In this document: positions 45,740-53,113 of the stretch, piece by piece
Layout: each line of letters opens with the position of its first letter
Position numbering within the stretch: position 1 is the stretch's first letter
Assembly: GCA_038254435.1 (NCBI GenBank)
Contig: JBBSGD010000005.1
Coordinates: 1 to 64,000, forward strand
Source: JBBSGD01 sp038254435
GTDB lineage: Bacteria > Actinomycetota > CADDZG01 > WHSQ01
DNA length: 64,000 nt
Reading direction: 5' to 3'
The notes under the pieces: generated by a model
Databases searched by the model: none
Seen by the model: only the letters and a program-made list of their open reading frames with translations
What the model was told of the DNA's origin: nothing
Translations under genes and position numbers: made by a program

Positions 45740-46423
45740 ATGACTTCAGAGCGGCTGCACAGACTTACCGACGAGGTGGTGCGCTGTCGCCTCTGCCCGC
45801 GTCTCGTCGCGTGGCGCGAGGAGGTTGCAGAAAAGAAGCGGGCGGCCTTCGCCGAGGAGACCTACTGGGGCCGGCCCGTGCCCGCATACGGTGACTACGC
45901 GGCGCGGGTCGTCGTCGTGGGGCTTGCGCCCGCGGCGCACGGCGGCAACCGCACCGGGCGCATCTTCACCGGTGACCGCTCGGGCGACTGGCTGTTCGGG
46001 TCGCTTCATCGCTGCGGCTTTGCGAACCAGCCCGAGTCGGTGGCCCGCGACGATGGCCTCATCCTGCGGGACCTCTACGTCACGGCGGCGGTGCGCTGCG
46101 CCCCTCCGGCCAACAAGCCGTCGCCGCAAGAGCGTGACAACTGCCTCGGCTATCTGGCGCGCGAGCTCGAGCTGCTCCGGAACGCGACAGTGCTCGTGGG
46201 GCTGGGCGCGTTCGCATGGGACGCGGTCCTCAGGGCGCACACTCTTGGGGGTGGCCACGCGCTCAAGCCCAAGCCGCGGTTTGGCCACGGCGCAGAGGTA
46301 CGGCTTGGGGAACGCACTCTCCTGGGCTGCTTTCACCCCAGCCAGCAGAACACCTTCACCGGAAGGCTCACCGAGGACATGCTCGATGCGGTATTCATGC
46401 GCGCTCGCGCGCTGGCGCGCTGA
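45740..46423 (+). CDS. family 5 uracil-DNA glycosylase (UDGb) with 4Fe-4S cluster
   Basis: Removes uracil and other deaminated bases from DNA. Motif A is GLAPAAHGGNRTGRIFTGD, in which Ala replaces the usual catalytic Asp/Asn, as is characteristic of family 5 (UDGb). Motif B is HPSQQNTFTGRLT. Four cysteines (RCRLCPR, RCAPP, and DNC) fit the 4Fe-4S site of family 4/5 enzymes. GAGAGGAG precedes the ATG. This repair activity makes sense in a high-GC genome prone to cytosine deamination. Confidence 0.92.
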   Translation: MTSERLHRLTDEVVRCRLCPRLVAWREEVAEKKRAAFAEETYWGRPVPAYGDYAARVVVVGLAPAAHGGNRTGRIFTGDRSGDWLFGSLHRCGFANQPESVARDDGLILRDLYVTAAVRCAPPANKPSPQERDNCLGYLARELELLRNATVLVGLGAFAWDAVLRAHTLGGGHALKPKPRFGHGAEVRLGERTLLGCFHPSQQNTFTGRLTEDMLDAVFMRARALAR

Positions 46424-46450
46424 GCACAGGTTCGCCCGCCGCCTGTACGG

Positions 46451-46858
46451 TCAGCGTCCCAGCTGATTTGCGAGCTGCTTGGCGCAGAGGTTCTGCTGGT
46501 GCTTGCCCGGCGCGTTGGTCACGCAGGTCCAGAAGTGCCTGAAGTCGGTGGTGTGGCTCGAGACGAGGCCGCCGATCTTGACTCCGAGATAGATCGCCCC
46601 GGCCAGAGCCACAATCCCCAGCACCAAGCCGGTCAGCGCGTACTTGCGTGTTTCGGCCGTGCCCCGGCTCACCCGGCGAAGGCCGATGATCCCGGTGACG
46701 GTGGCTATCAGCCCGAGCAGACCTCCCAGCGGGAAGGCAATGACCACGAGGACGAGAACGATGCTTATCCACCCGAGGACCAACGAGACCACGGTGATGC
46801 CGTTCTTGCGCCCGGATCCTCCCCAGCGTTGAGCTCCGATCTGTTCGGTCGAAGACAT
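46451..46858 (-). CDS. DUF4190-type membrane protein
   Basis: A 135-residue protein with a short polar N-terminus, two DUF4190-like hydrophobic segments (ITVVSLVLGWISIVLVLVVIAFPLGGLLGLIATVTGIIGLRRV and YALTGLVLGIVALAGAIYLGV) and an extracellular tail with two cysteines (WTCVTN, NLCAK) that may form a disulphide. GGGAGGGG precedes the ATG. Function unknown. Confidence 0.8.
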   Translation of the reverse strand: MSSTEQIGAQRWGGSGRKNGITVVSLVLGWISIVLVLVVIAFPLGGLLGLIATVTGIIGLRRVSRGTAETRKYALTGLVLGIVALAGAIYLGVKIGGLVSSHTTDFRHFWTCVTNAPGKHQQNLCAKQLANQLGR

Positions 46859-46975
46859 GACCCCTCCCTCTTAGACCTTGTGCCTTGTGAGCTGCCCCGG
46901 TTGCTCCGAGTGTAGATAAGACACGGTCCGTTCTCCAGGAGGCAGGCGAAAACAGCGGGTCCCGGGGCTTCGCTG

Positions 46976-47428
46976 CTACGCGGCCGCGCTCCGCCCGCGA
47001 AGGGACAAGACGAAAGCCGCGCCCACTAGGAGCAGGGTTGCGATCTCGGCGATGCCGGAGACTTCTTGGGCGCGGCCCGTCAGGGCCTCGGTGAAGTTGA
47101 ACAGCCCCACCGTGACACTGAGGATGAAGGCGGCGAGCGTGGTCGCGGCGAAGCCTGCCGCCAGAAAGAGAATCAGCACATGGCCGCGCCACAAAAGGAG
47201 GCCCGCGATCACTACCGCGGCGACGATGTTGACGACGAACAGAGGCCCGATCACCGGGATCAGCTTGTAGCCGCCGCGCCACAGGTCGTAGTGCTCATAG
47301 CCGGACACGAGAATCGCCGCGGCCGCGAGCCAGCGAAGGACCGTCGCCGGCAACCCTGTGCCGCCCGCCGGCCGGGCACGGCTCACAGCCCGTTGCTGCC
47401 TAGGCTCGCCAACTTCGGTGTCTGTCAT
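46976..47428 (-). CDS. four-helix membrane protein of unknown function
   Basis: About 150 residues with four hydrophobic segments, including VLRWLAAAAILVSGYEHYDLW and GPLFVVNIVAAVVIAGLLLWRG. The ATG at 47428 has AAGGAAG seven bases upstream; the longer open frame to 47620 would run across the iron-box promoter and is unlikely. It is divergent from the iron operon, so it may share its control, though no family function is recognised. Confidence 0.7.
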   Translation of the reverse strand: MTDTEVGEPRQQRAVSRARPAGGTGLPATVLRWLAAAAILVSGYEHYDLWRGGYKLIPVIGPLFVVNIVAAVVIAGLLLWRGHVLILFLAAGFAATTLAAFILSVTVGLFNFTEALTGRAQEVSGIAEIATLLLVGAAFVLSLRGRSAAA

Positions 47429-47555
47429 TGCGCTTCCTTTGCCTGGAGACTTTCTCTGGACGCTTTCTCTGGGTACGGCCGGGGCGCCCCCGGCGGATTG
47501 CGCCCGCGACCCCCGCTCCCACCCAAACGCCATCGGGGGCGAGGAGGACGAGGGA

Positions 47556-47584
47556 TTGACGCGCTGGTTAGGCTTGCCTAACAT
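47556..47584 (+). promoter_or_regulatory. promoter of the iron-uptake operon
   Basis: TTGACG (47556-47561) and TAACAT (47579-47584) are 17 bases apart. The DtxR-type palindrome at 47568-47581 covers the spacer and enters the -10 box. This geometry suits repression by steric block. A second -10-like TAGTAT lies at 47599-47604. Confidence 0.65.
47568..47581. promoter_or_regulatory. DtxR/IdeR-type iron box
   Basis: TTAGGC-TT-GCCTAA is a perfect 6+6 palindrome and matches the core of the DtxR/IdeR consensus (TTAGGTTAGSCTAACCTAA). A second, imperfect site follows, with the half GCCTAACCTAG at 47591-47601. Tandem boxes of this kind bind two repressor dimers in other actinobacteria. The genes downstream include an FTR1 iron permease. 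Confidence 0.75.
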
Positions 47585-47634
47585 CGGACCGCCTAACCTA
47601 GTATGTCCGGTACGCAGCACCTAGCCCCACCGCC

Positions 47635-48744
47635 ATGACCTCGCCCCCGACCCGGAGCGGAGAGCCCCATTTGAGTGTCACCAGCCGTTTTCGCGCCGCG
47701 CCGGCAACCTGTGCCCTCGCCATTGCCCTCGTGCTGGGGGCGTGCAACGCGTCCGTCCCGACTGTGTCGGGCAAGGCGACCCCGGCGCCGAGCGCGACTG
47801 CGCAGGTCACGCGTGCTCAGGCCGCCGACCCCCAGCTCGTGGCCGCAGGCTCGGCCCTCGCCCGGGCCGAAGCAGATCTCACCGCCAACCCGCGGCCGCT
47901 GACCGGCTCCGCCGCACAGGAGGCGTCCACGGTCGGCTCGGAGCTCGGCGCTATCGACCCCGCCGCGGGCAAGAAGGTCGCCCGGTCTCTGTCGGCGCTG
48001 CGCTCGGCGACCGCGGGCAAGATCGCCCGTGTAGCGGCTGCGGTGCGCAACGCCGAGCGAGTGGTGGAGGCGCGCGCCGGCGATGTCACCGCGTACCGCG
48101 CATCCGTCGTCGCGAGTCTCGCGGTGACGGCGGCTCAGAGCTACGGCGAGGCGACGGCCGCCGGGACGGTGACGGATACGGCCGGATATCGCACGGCTTC
48201 CGCCCTCGCGAGCGCAGCGCAGTCCCGCTACGGCCGGATCTCCGGCGCAGTGCAGGCGAGCTCCTCGAGTCAGGCAGCCGAGGTCTCGGCTGCGCTCTCG
48301 GCTCTGGCGCAGTCGCTTCCTGCGGCCCCTGCCCAGGCTCTTGCCGACTCCGGCAACGTCGACGCCAGCGCGGCCACGGCTGCCCGTGGTCTCGAGCTGT
48401 CGGCCGGAGCGCTCTTTCCGGGCGCCTCCAATCCGCGCGTCGTCTTCGACCGGCTGGGGCAGACGTACGCCGACGCTCTCGACGCATACGGGGCAGGAGG
48501 CGCCGACGAGGCGAGCGCGCTGCTGGCCCGCGCGCAGAATGCTTACAGGGGAGTGGAGGCGGAGGTCGCCTCGGTGTCGCCCGAGGTCAACAACGACATC
48601 ACGCTCGCCCTGGAGCAAACCTCCGCCCGCATCGAGGCCGGAGCGGCGCAGGATGAGATCTCCTCTCTCATCGGGCACTTGAGCGATCTCACATCGGCAG
48701 CCGGCACGGCCATATCGAGTGAGAGCTTCAATGCGGCGGGGTAA
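47635..48744 (+). CDS. helical lipoprotein of the iron-uptake operon
   Basis: The signal (ATCALAIALVLGAC) ends in a lipobox cysteine. The remaining 330 or so residues are Ala/Ser-rich and almost wholly helical, with no cysteines and no imelysin HxxE motif, so this is not a standard EfeO. Its last 110 residues (GADEASALLARAQNAYRGVEAEV...) resemble, by eye, the extracytoplasmic helical domain at the N-terminus of the FTR1 protein encoded next. The start may instead be TTG 47671, which follows GGAG. The stop overlaps the FTR1 gene. Confidence 0.75.
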   Translation: MTSPPTRSGEPHLSVTSRFRAAPATCALAIALVLGACNASVPTVSGKATPAPSATAQVTRAQAADPQLVAAGSALARAEADLTANPRPLTGSAAQEASTVGSELGAIDPAAGKKVARSLSALRSATAGKIARVAAAVRNAERVVEARAGDVTAYRASVVASLAVTAAQSYGEATAAGTVTDTAGYRTASALASAAQSRYGRISGAVQASSSSQAAEVSAALSALAQSLPAAPAQALADSGNVDASAATAARGLELSAGALFPGASNPRVVFDRLGQTYADALDAYGAGGADEASALLARAQNAYRGVEAEVASVSPEVNNDITLALEQTSARIEAGAAQDEISSLIGHLSDLTSAAGTAISSESFNAAG

Positions 48745-50032
48745 CCGAGTGGGCGGCCACACCCTTGTCTTGATCGCGGCCGTCGCGGCCGTCTTGGCGG
48801 CGCTGGCGGCGCCGGCCTTCGCCGACGAGGACGAGCACGGCACGGTGACGCCGAGCGCCGGCGTGAGCCAACTCGACACGGCGCGCACGATGGTCCAGTT
48901 GAGCCTCGACCTCTACGGCCGCGGGGAAGTTGACCGGGCTTATTCGGCAGCTCGCAGCGCCTACCTCGACCACTTCGAGATCGTTGAGATCCCGCTGCGC
49001 GTGCGTGACGAGTCCGTCACCCTGACGAGCGAGGAAGACTTTGCGACGCTGCGCAATCAGATCCAGGCGGGAGCCTCCCAGGGCAGCGTCAAGGCTGCCG
49101 CGTCGGGCGTGCTGCGCGATCTCGATAGGGCCGAGCGCGCGCTGTCGGTCCCGGGGATAGCGGGCCCGCTCCTTGCGGCGAGCTACGCGTTCATCGTGTT
49201 GTTCCGCGAGGGTGTCGAAGCCGTACTCCTCGTTGCCGCCGTCCTCGGCTACCTCGAGGCGTCGCGCAACGCGCGTTACAAGGGCGCGGTCCTCAAGGGA
49301 GTCGGTCTCGCAGTCGTCGCGACGATCATCACCTTTATCGTGGCCGGGTTCCTCATCAGCATCGCACCGCTTCAGCGCGAGCTCCTCGAGGCCATCACCG
49401 CGCTCGTCGCAGTCGTCATTCTGTTCTATGTATCGTTCTGGCTCGTGGCGCGCCTCGAGCAGCGGCGCTGGATGGAGTTCGTCAAGGCCAAGGTATGGGC
49501 TGCGGCGACCACAGGTTCGACGGTGGCGCTCGCAGGAGTCGGTTTCACCGCCGTGTATCGGGAGGGTTTCGAGACGACTCTGTTCTATCAAGCCCTTCTC
49601 TCTTTTGCCCAAGGTCTCGAGATCTGGGTCCTGTGGGGGACGCTTGCAGGAGTCGCCGCGCTTGGCGGAGTCGGCTACCTCATCTTCAAAGCAGGGCGCA
49701 GGCTCCCGATCAAGGTCTTTCTCACAATCGCGGTATCGCTCGTCATGGTGATGTCGGTGGCCTTCACCGGAAACGCGGTCCGTTCGTTCCAGGAGGCAGC
49801 GCTTCTTCCGGTGACGTTCCTGCATGCGCTTCCCAACCTGCCGATCTTCGTGGCCAGCCTCACGGGTCTTTATCCAACACTGCAGACGATCATTGCGCAG
49901 GCTGCGCTCGCTCTCGTCTACATCGCCGGCGCGTTGTGGGTATTCGTAATCGCGCCGCGCCGGGAGCGGGCGCTCGTGACGGGACAGGACGCCGGGGTGG
50001 AGGCGGCCCAAGAGCCCAAGGTCACGAGCTGA
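48731..50032 (+). CDS. FTR1-family iron permease (EfeU-like)
   Basis: Signal peptide (to about residue 31), then an extracytoplasmic helical domain of about 120 residues (ARSAYLDHFEIVEIPLRVRDES), then seven membrane helices. Both iron-binding motifs are present: REGVE at 159-163 and REGFE at 277-281. The family moves ferric iron, usually after ferroxidation by a partner. Here no EfeB peroxidase or multicopper oxidase is encoded nearby. ATG 48731 was chosen because it gives a compact signal peptide; GTG 48719 is in frame. Confidence 0.92.
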   Translation: MRRGNRVGGHTLVLIAAVAAVLAALAAPAFADEDEHGTVTPSAGVSQLDTARTMVQLSLDLYGRGEVDRAYSAARSAYLDHFEIVEIPLRVRDESVTLTSEEDFATLRNQIQAGASQGSVKAAASGVLRDLDRAERALSVPGIAGPLLAASYAFIVLFREGVEAVLLVAAVLGYLEASRNARYKGAVLKGVGLAVVATIITFIVAGFLISIAPLQRELLEAITALVAVVILFYVSFWLVARLEQRRWMEFVKAKVWAAATTGSTVALAGVGFTAVYREGFETTLFYQALLSFAQGLEIWVLWGTLAGVAALGGVGYLIFKAGRRLPIKVFLTIAVSLVMVMSVAFTGNAVRSFQEAALLPVTFLHALPNLPIFVASLTGLYPTLQTIIAQAALALVYIAGALWVFVIAPRRERALVTGQDAGVEAAQEPKVTS

Positions 50033-50040
50033 GTCCACAG

Positions 50041-52161
50041 GTGGCCGTCAGGATCGGAGTGGATGTAGGCGGAACCTTTACGAAGGCGGTCGCCTGCGAC
50101 GCAAGCGATGGTTCCGTTGTCGCGCGCGCCGTCGTTCCCACAACTCACGGCGGCGAGCTCGGAGTTGCGCAAGGGGTCGTCGCAGCCGTAACCAGAGTGT
50201 CGGGGGAGGTCCAGCGCCGGAACCTCGGTCCCATCCTTCTCGTAACACATTCGACGACTCAGGCCGTCAACGCCCTCCTCGAGGGTGACACGTCGGTTGT
50301 CGGCGTTGTCGGCATCGGCAGGCGACCCGATTTGCGCAAGGCGAAGAAGCGCACCGAGGTTGGCGAGGTGCTTCTTGCGCCGGGGCGGCGCCTGAAGACG
50401 GTGCACGAGTTCCTCGACGGAACCGACGGAGTCGACTCGCCGACGTTGCGCGCCGCCCTCGAGAGGCTCAAAGAGGAGGGCGTCGAGTCGGTGGTGGTCT
50501 CGGAGGCATTCTCGGTCGAGGACACGGCCACCGAGGAGCGTGCCGTTGCGATCGCCAACAGCCTCGGCCTCCCCGCGACGGGAGGGCACGAGCTGTCCGG
50601 GCTCTATGGGCTCGAGATGCGTACCGTAACGGGCGCGCTAAACGCCAGCATCCTTCCCACCGCTCTCGCTACCGCGGGCGTCGTCGAGGCGGCCGTTGCG
50701 CGCGATATCCCGGGCGTGCCGCTGCTCGTGATGCGCGGCGACGGGGGAGCGGCAGACCTCGCCGCGATGCGGCGCCATCCACTGTTGACTGCATTCTCGG
50801 GTCCCGCTGCGTCGGTCGCAGGAGCTCTGCGTCACTTGCTCGTCACCGACGGGGTAGTCGTCGAAGTCGGCGGAACGAGCACCAACGTCAGTGCCGTCAA
50901 GGGAGGGCGGCCGGTCCTCGCGTACGTGCGCGTGCTCGATCACGTGACCTGCGTGCGCAGCCTTGACGTGCGGGTTGCGGGCGTCGCCGGCGGAAGCATG
51001 CTTCGACTTGCACGCCGGCGCGGGCTGCGCAGTGGCTTGGGAGTCGAGGAAGCCGGTCCACGATCGGCGCACATCGCGGGGCTGCCCTACTGCTGCTTTG
51101 CAACCCCGGACGACCTCGACGGAGCGGTGGCGGAGCTTATTGCGCCCCGTCCCGGCGACCCTGCCGACTACGCAGTTCTGCGCACGTCCGACGGCAGGCG
51201 TTTTGCACCGACGCTGACGTGCGCGGCAAATGCGCTAGGCGAGGTGCCCGGCGATTCCTACGCGGCGGGAAACCGGGAGGCCGCCCGGCTGGGCTTCGCG
51301 GCCGTCGCCGCCCTTAGCGGAGGGACGTGGGAGAAGGTGGCCGCCAAGATGCTCGAGCTCGCGATGTCAAAGGTCGGAGGGGTTGTGTCCGAGCTGATCG
51401 CCGGGCAGCGACTCGAGTCCCCGGCTCTCGTAGGGGTGGGGGGAGGCGCCGGGGCACTGGTGCCCGCTCTGGCGCGCGGCATGAGGCTCGAGTACAAGAT
51501 CCCACCCGATGCCGAGGTCATCTCGTCGGTAGGCGATGCGCTGTCGCTGGTGCGCGTCGAGCTCGAGCGCACCCTGGATCACACGACGCCCGCGCAGCTT
51601 GCCGCCCTGCACCGTGAGGCAGAGCGAGCTGCCATCGCCGCGGGGGCGTCGCCGTCGACGCTCCAGGTCGAAAGCCAGGGCGTGCCCGAGCGCCGCGCTC
51701 TCCGGGTTGTCGCCATGGGCGCGGTGGCCCTCGACTCGGATGCTCCTCCAGCCGATCTGCGCGTCGACGAGGACACTCTGCGCATGGCGGCTCAAGAGGC
51801 GATGAAGCGAGAGGCCGAGCTCGTGGCCGGCAACTTCTTCTATGCCGTGTTCACGGCCGGGAGCGATGACGTCAGGGGATTTGCCGTCGTGGATCGGCAC
51901 GGCTCCCTCGCGGCGTCCGGCAGCGGCCGGGTAGTGGCCGGGCTCGGGAGCGAGGTCGCCGCCGAGCTAACGACGCTCCTGCCAGTTCTCGTCCGGCACA
52001 TCGGACCGGTGTCGGTGGCGCCCGCCGTGCGCATCGTGCGCGGCCCCCGGTTAGTCGACCTGACCGTGCTGTCCTCGCCCGACGCAGTGCTGGCCGCGGC
52101 GCTCGCCGAGTGCGAGCTGGCCGAGGGCGAGCCGGTCGTGGCCCTGGTGTCGCGCAGCTGA
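50041..52161 (+). CDS. stand-alone hydantoinase A/oxoprolinase-like protein
   Basis: A 706-residue actin-fold ATPase-type protein of the HyuA family. The phosphate-1 motif is VDVGGTFTKAVACD, the HyuA N-terminal domain includes LLVTHSTTQAVNALLEG, and the second nucleotide motif is VVEVGGTSTNVSAVKGGRP. HyuA normally works with HyuB to open hydantoin or oxoproline rings using ATP, but no hyuB lies here. GTG 50041 begins 8 bases after the FTR1 stop, and the next gene starts one base after this stop, so it is part of the iron operon. Its true substrate is unknown. Confidence 0.8.
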   Translation: MAVRIGVDVGGTFTKAVACDASDGSVVARAVVPTTHGGELGVAQGVVAAVTRVSGEVQRRNLGPILLVTHSTTQAVNALLEGDTSVVGVVGIGRRPDLRKAKKRTEVGEVLLAPGRRLKTVHEFLDGTDGVDSPTLRAALERLKEEGVESVVVSEAFSVEDTATEERAVAIANSLGLPATGGHELSGLYGLEMRTVTGALNASILPTALATAGVVEAAVARDIPGVPLLVMRGDGGAADLAAMRRHPLLTAFSGPAASVAGALRHLLVTDGVVVEVGGTSTNVSAVKGGRPVLAYVRVLDHVTCVRSLDVRVAGVAGGSMLRLARRRGLRSGLGVEEAGPRSAHIAGLPYCCFATPDDLDGAVAELIAPRPGDPADYAVLRTSDGRRFAPTLTCAANALGEVPGDSYAAGNREAARLGFAAVAALSGGTWEKVAAKMLELAMSKVGGVVSELIAGQRLESPALVGVGGGAGALVPALARGMRLEYKIPPDAEVISSVGDALSLVRVELERTLDHTTPAQLAALHREAERAAIAAGASPSTLQVESQGVPERRALRVVAMGAVALDSDAPPADLRVDEDTLRMAAQEAMKREAELVAGNFFYAVFTAGSDDVRGFAVVDRHGSLAASGSGRVVAGLGSEVAAELTTLLPVLVRHIGPVSVAPAVRIVRGPRLVDLTVLSSPDAVLAAALAECELAEGEPVVALVSRS

Positions 52162-52162
52162 C

Positions 52163-52603
52163 GTGGCCATCTACCGCCCTCCCAAGGCGCGCTGGCCACT
52201 CGCGCTGGCAGTGGGCGCAGTCTGCCTTGTCGCCGGGCTCAGCGCCGGCTACCTCGCCGGCGGACACGGCAGCGACGATCCCCTGTCTGCGGCTCGCTCT
52301 TTGGAGCAGTCGCTCAAAGGGGCGGCGGTGCCGCTCGACGTGGCCGCGCTCGAGTACCGGCAAGGGGTCAAGAACGGCGTTGTGGTGAACCAAGACGGCT
52401 ACTCGGGCGCGTCGGCCAACCTCGCCCGCGCGCGCAGCCGCTACCGCGACGTGAAGAGCGCGGTAGCCGCCTTCGATCCCACCCGGGCTTCGGAGCTCGA
52501 CGGCTCCTTCGAGCGCGCTGCGAGGTTGATTGTCGGCAAGGCCTCTCCAGATGCGGTAAGTGCCGCCCTCGAGCGTACCAAGGAGCTTCTCGGATCGGGC
52601 TAG
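52163..52603 (+). CDS. small membrane-anchored helical protein of the iron operon
   Basis: 146 residues: a short basic N-terminus, one membrane helix (WPLALAVGAVCLVAGLSAGYLAGG), and an extracytoplasmic helical domain (SGASANLARARSRYRDVKSAVAAFDPTRASELDGSFERAARLI). The A-x3-Y-x2-(V/E)-x8-L pattern again resembles the FTR1 N-terminal domain. The GTG start is one base after the HyuA-like stop. It is the last gene of the operon and ends tail-to-tail (CTAG) with a decayed dtxR. Confidence 0.65.
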   Translation: MAIYRPPKARWPLALAVGAVCLVAGLSAGYLAGGHGSDDPLSAARSLEQSLKGAAVPLDVAALEYRQGVKNGVVVNQDGYSGASANLARARSRYRDVKSAVAAFDPTRASELDGSFERAARLIVGKASPDAVSAALERTKELLGSG

Positions 52604-53084
52604 GTTCGCGCTCGGTCCCGCAGCATCCACAGGTTGTCGGCGAGGTCCCCCCGAGCGCGATCTTGCGGCCGGCCACCTCGAGCGTGCGGGTGCCGTGGGG
52701 GGCCACGGCGACGAGTGACACTCGCGCCCCGGGCATGAGGCCCTGCCGCTCGAGGTAGTAGAGGACGTCGTGGTCGAGCTCTACGTCTTCGAGAAGGCGC
52801 GTGAGCCTCCCGCCGGAGCCAGCCTGCAAGGCTGTAACGGGCTCGAGGTCAGACCACGGGATCGCCGATGATGCGCCTGGGATCGGGTTGCCGTGCGGGC
52901 AGGTCACGTCTCCTTCGATGCGGGCAAGGATGGCCGCTTCGACCTCGGGCGTCATGACCTCCTCCCAATCCTCGGCTTGCTCGTGACACGGATGCCACGG
53001 GATGCCGAGGATGTCGGTGAGCATGCGCTCGGCGAGGCGGTGGCGGCGCACGAGGTTTCACCGAGTGTGGCCGAGCCGGCCGCT
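52600..53084 (-). pseudogene. decayed DtxR/IdeR-family iron repressor (no HTH, frameshifted)
   Basis: From GTG 53051 the frame gives RRHRLAERMLTDILGIPWHPCHEQAEDWEEVMTPEVEAAI...CPHGNPIPG, the metal-binding and dimerisation domain of DtxR, then an FeoA/SH3-like domain (GLMPGARVSLVAVAPHG...VAGRKIALGG). The winged-helix domain (about 65 residues) is absent: an in-frame TGA lies three codons before the GTG, and polA starts 63 bases away. At the run of six Gs near 52644 the frame is lost. One more G would restore the family ending DLADNLWMLRD and a stop at 52600, exactly abutting the convergent gene. Confidence 0.8.
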
Positions 53085-53113
53085 GGATGACGAGGATTGT
53101 AAGCTCGCAACAT

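Noticed and set aside
52368..53051. Intact 227-residue DtxR-like gene
   Set aside because: The last 90 residues are Arg/Ser-rich out-of-frame sequence antisense to the gene at 52163; the family C-terminus appears in another frame, showing a frameshift at the G run.
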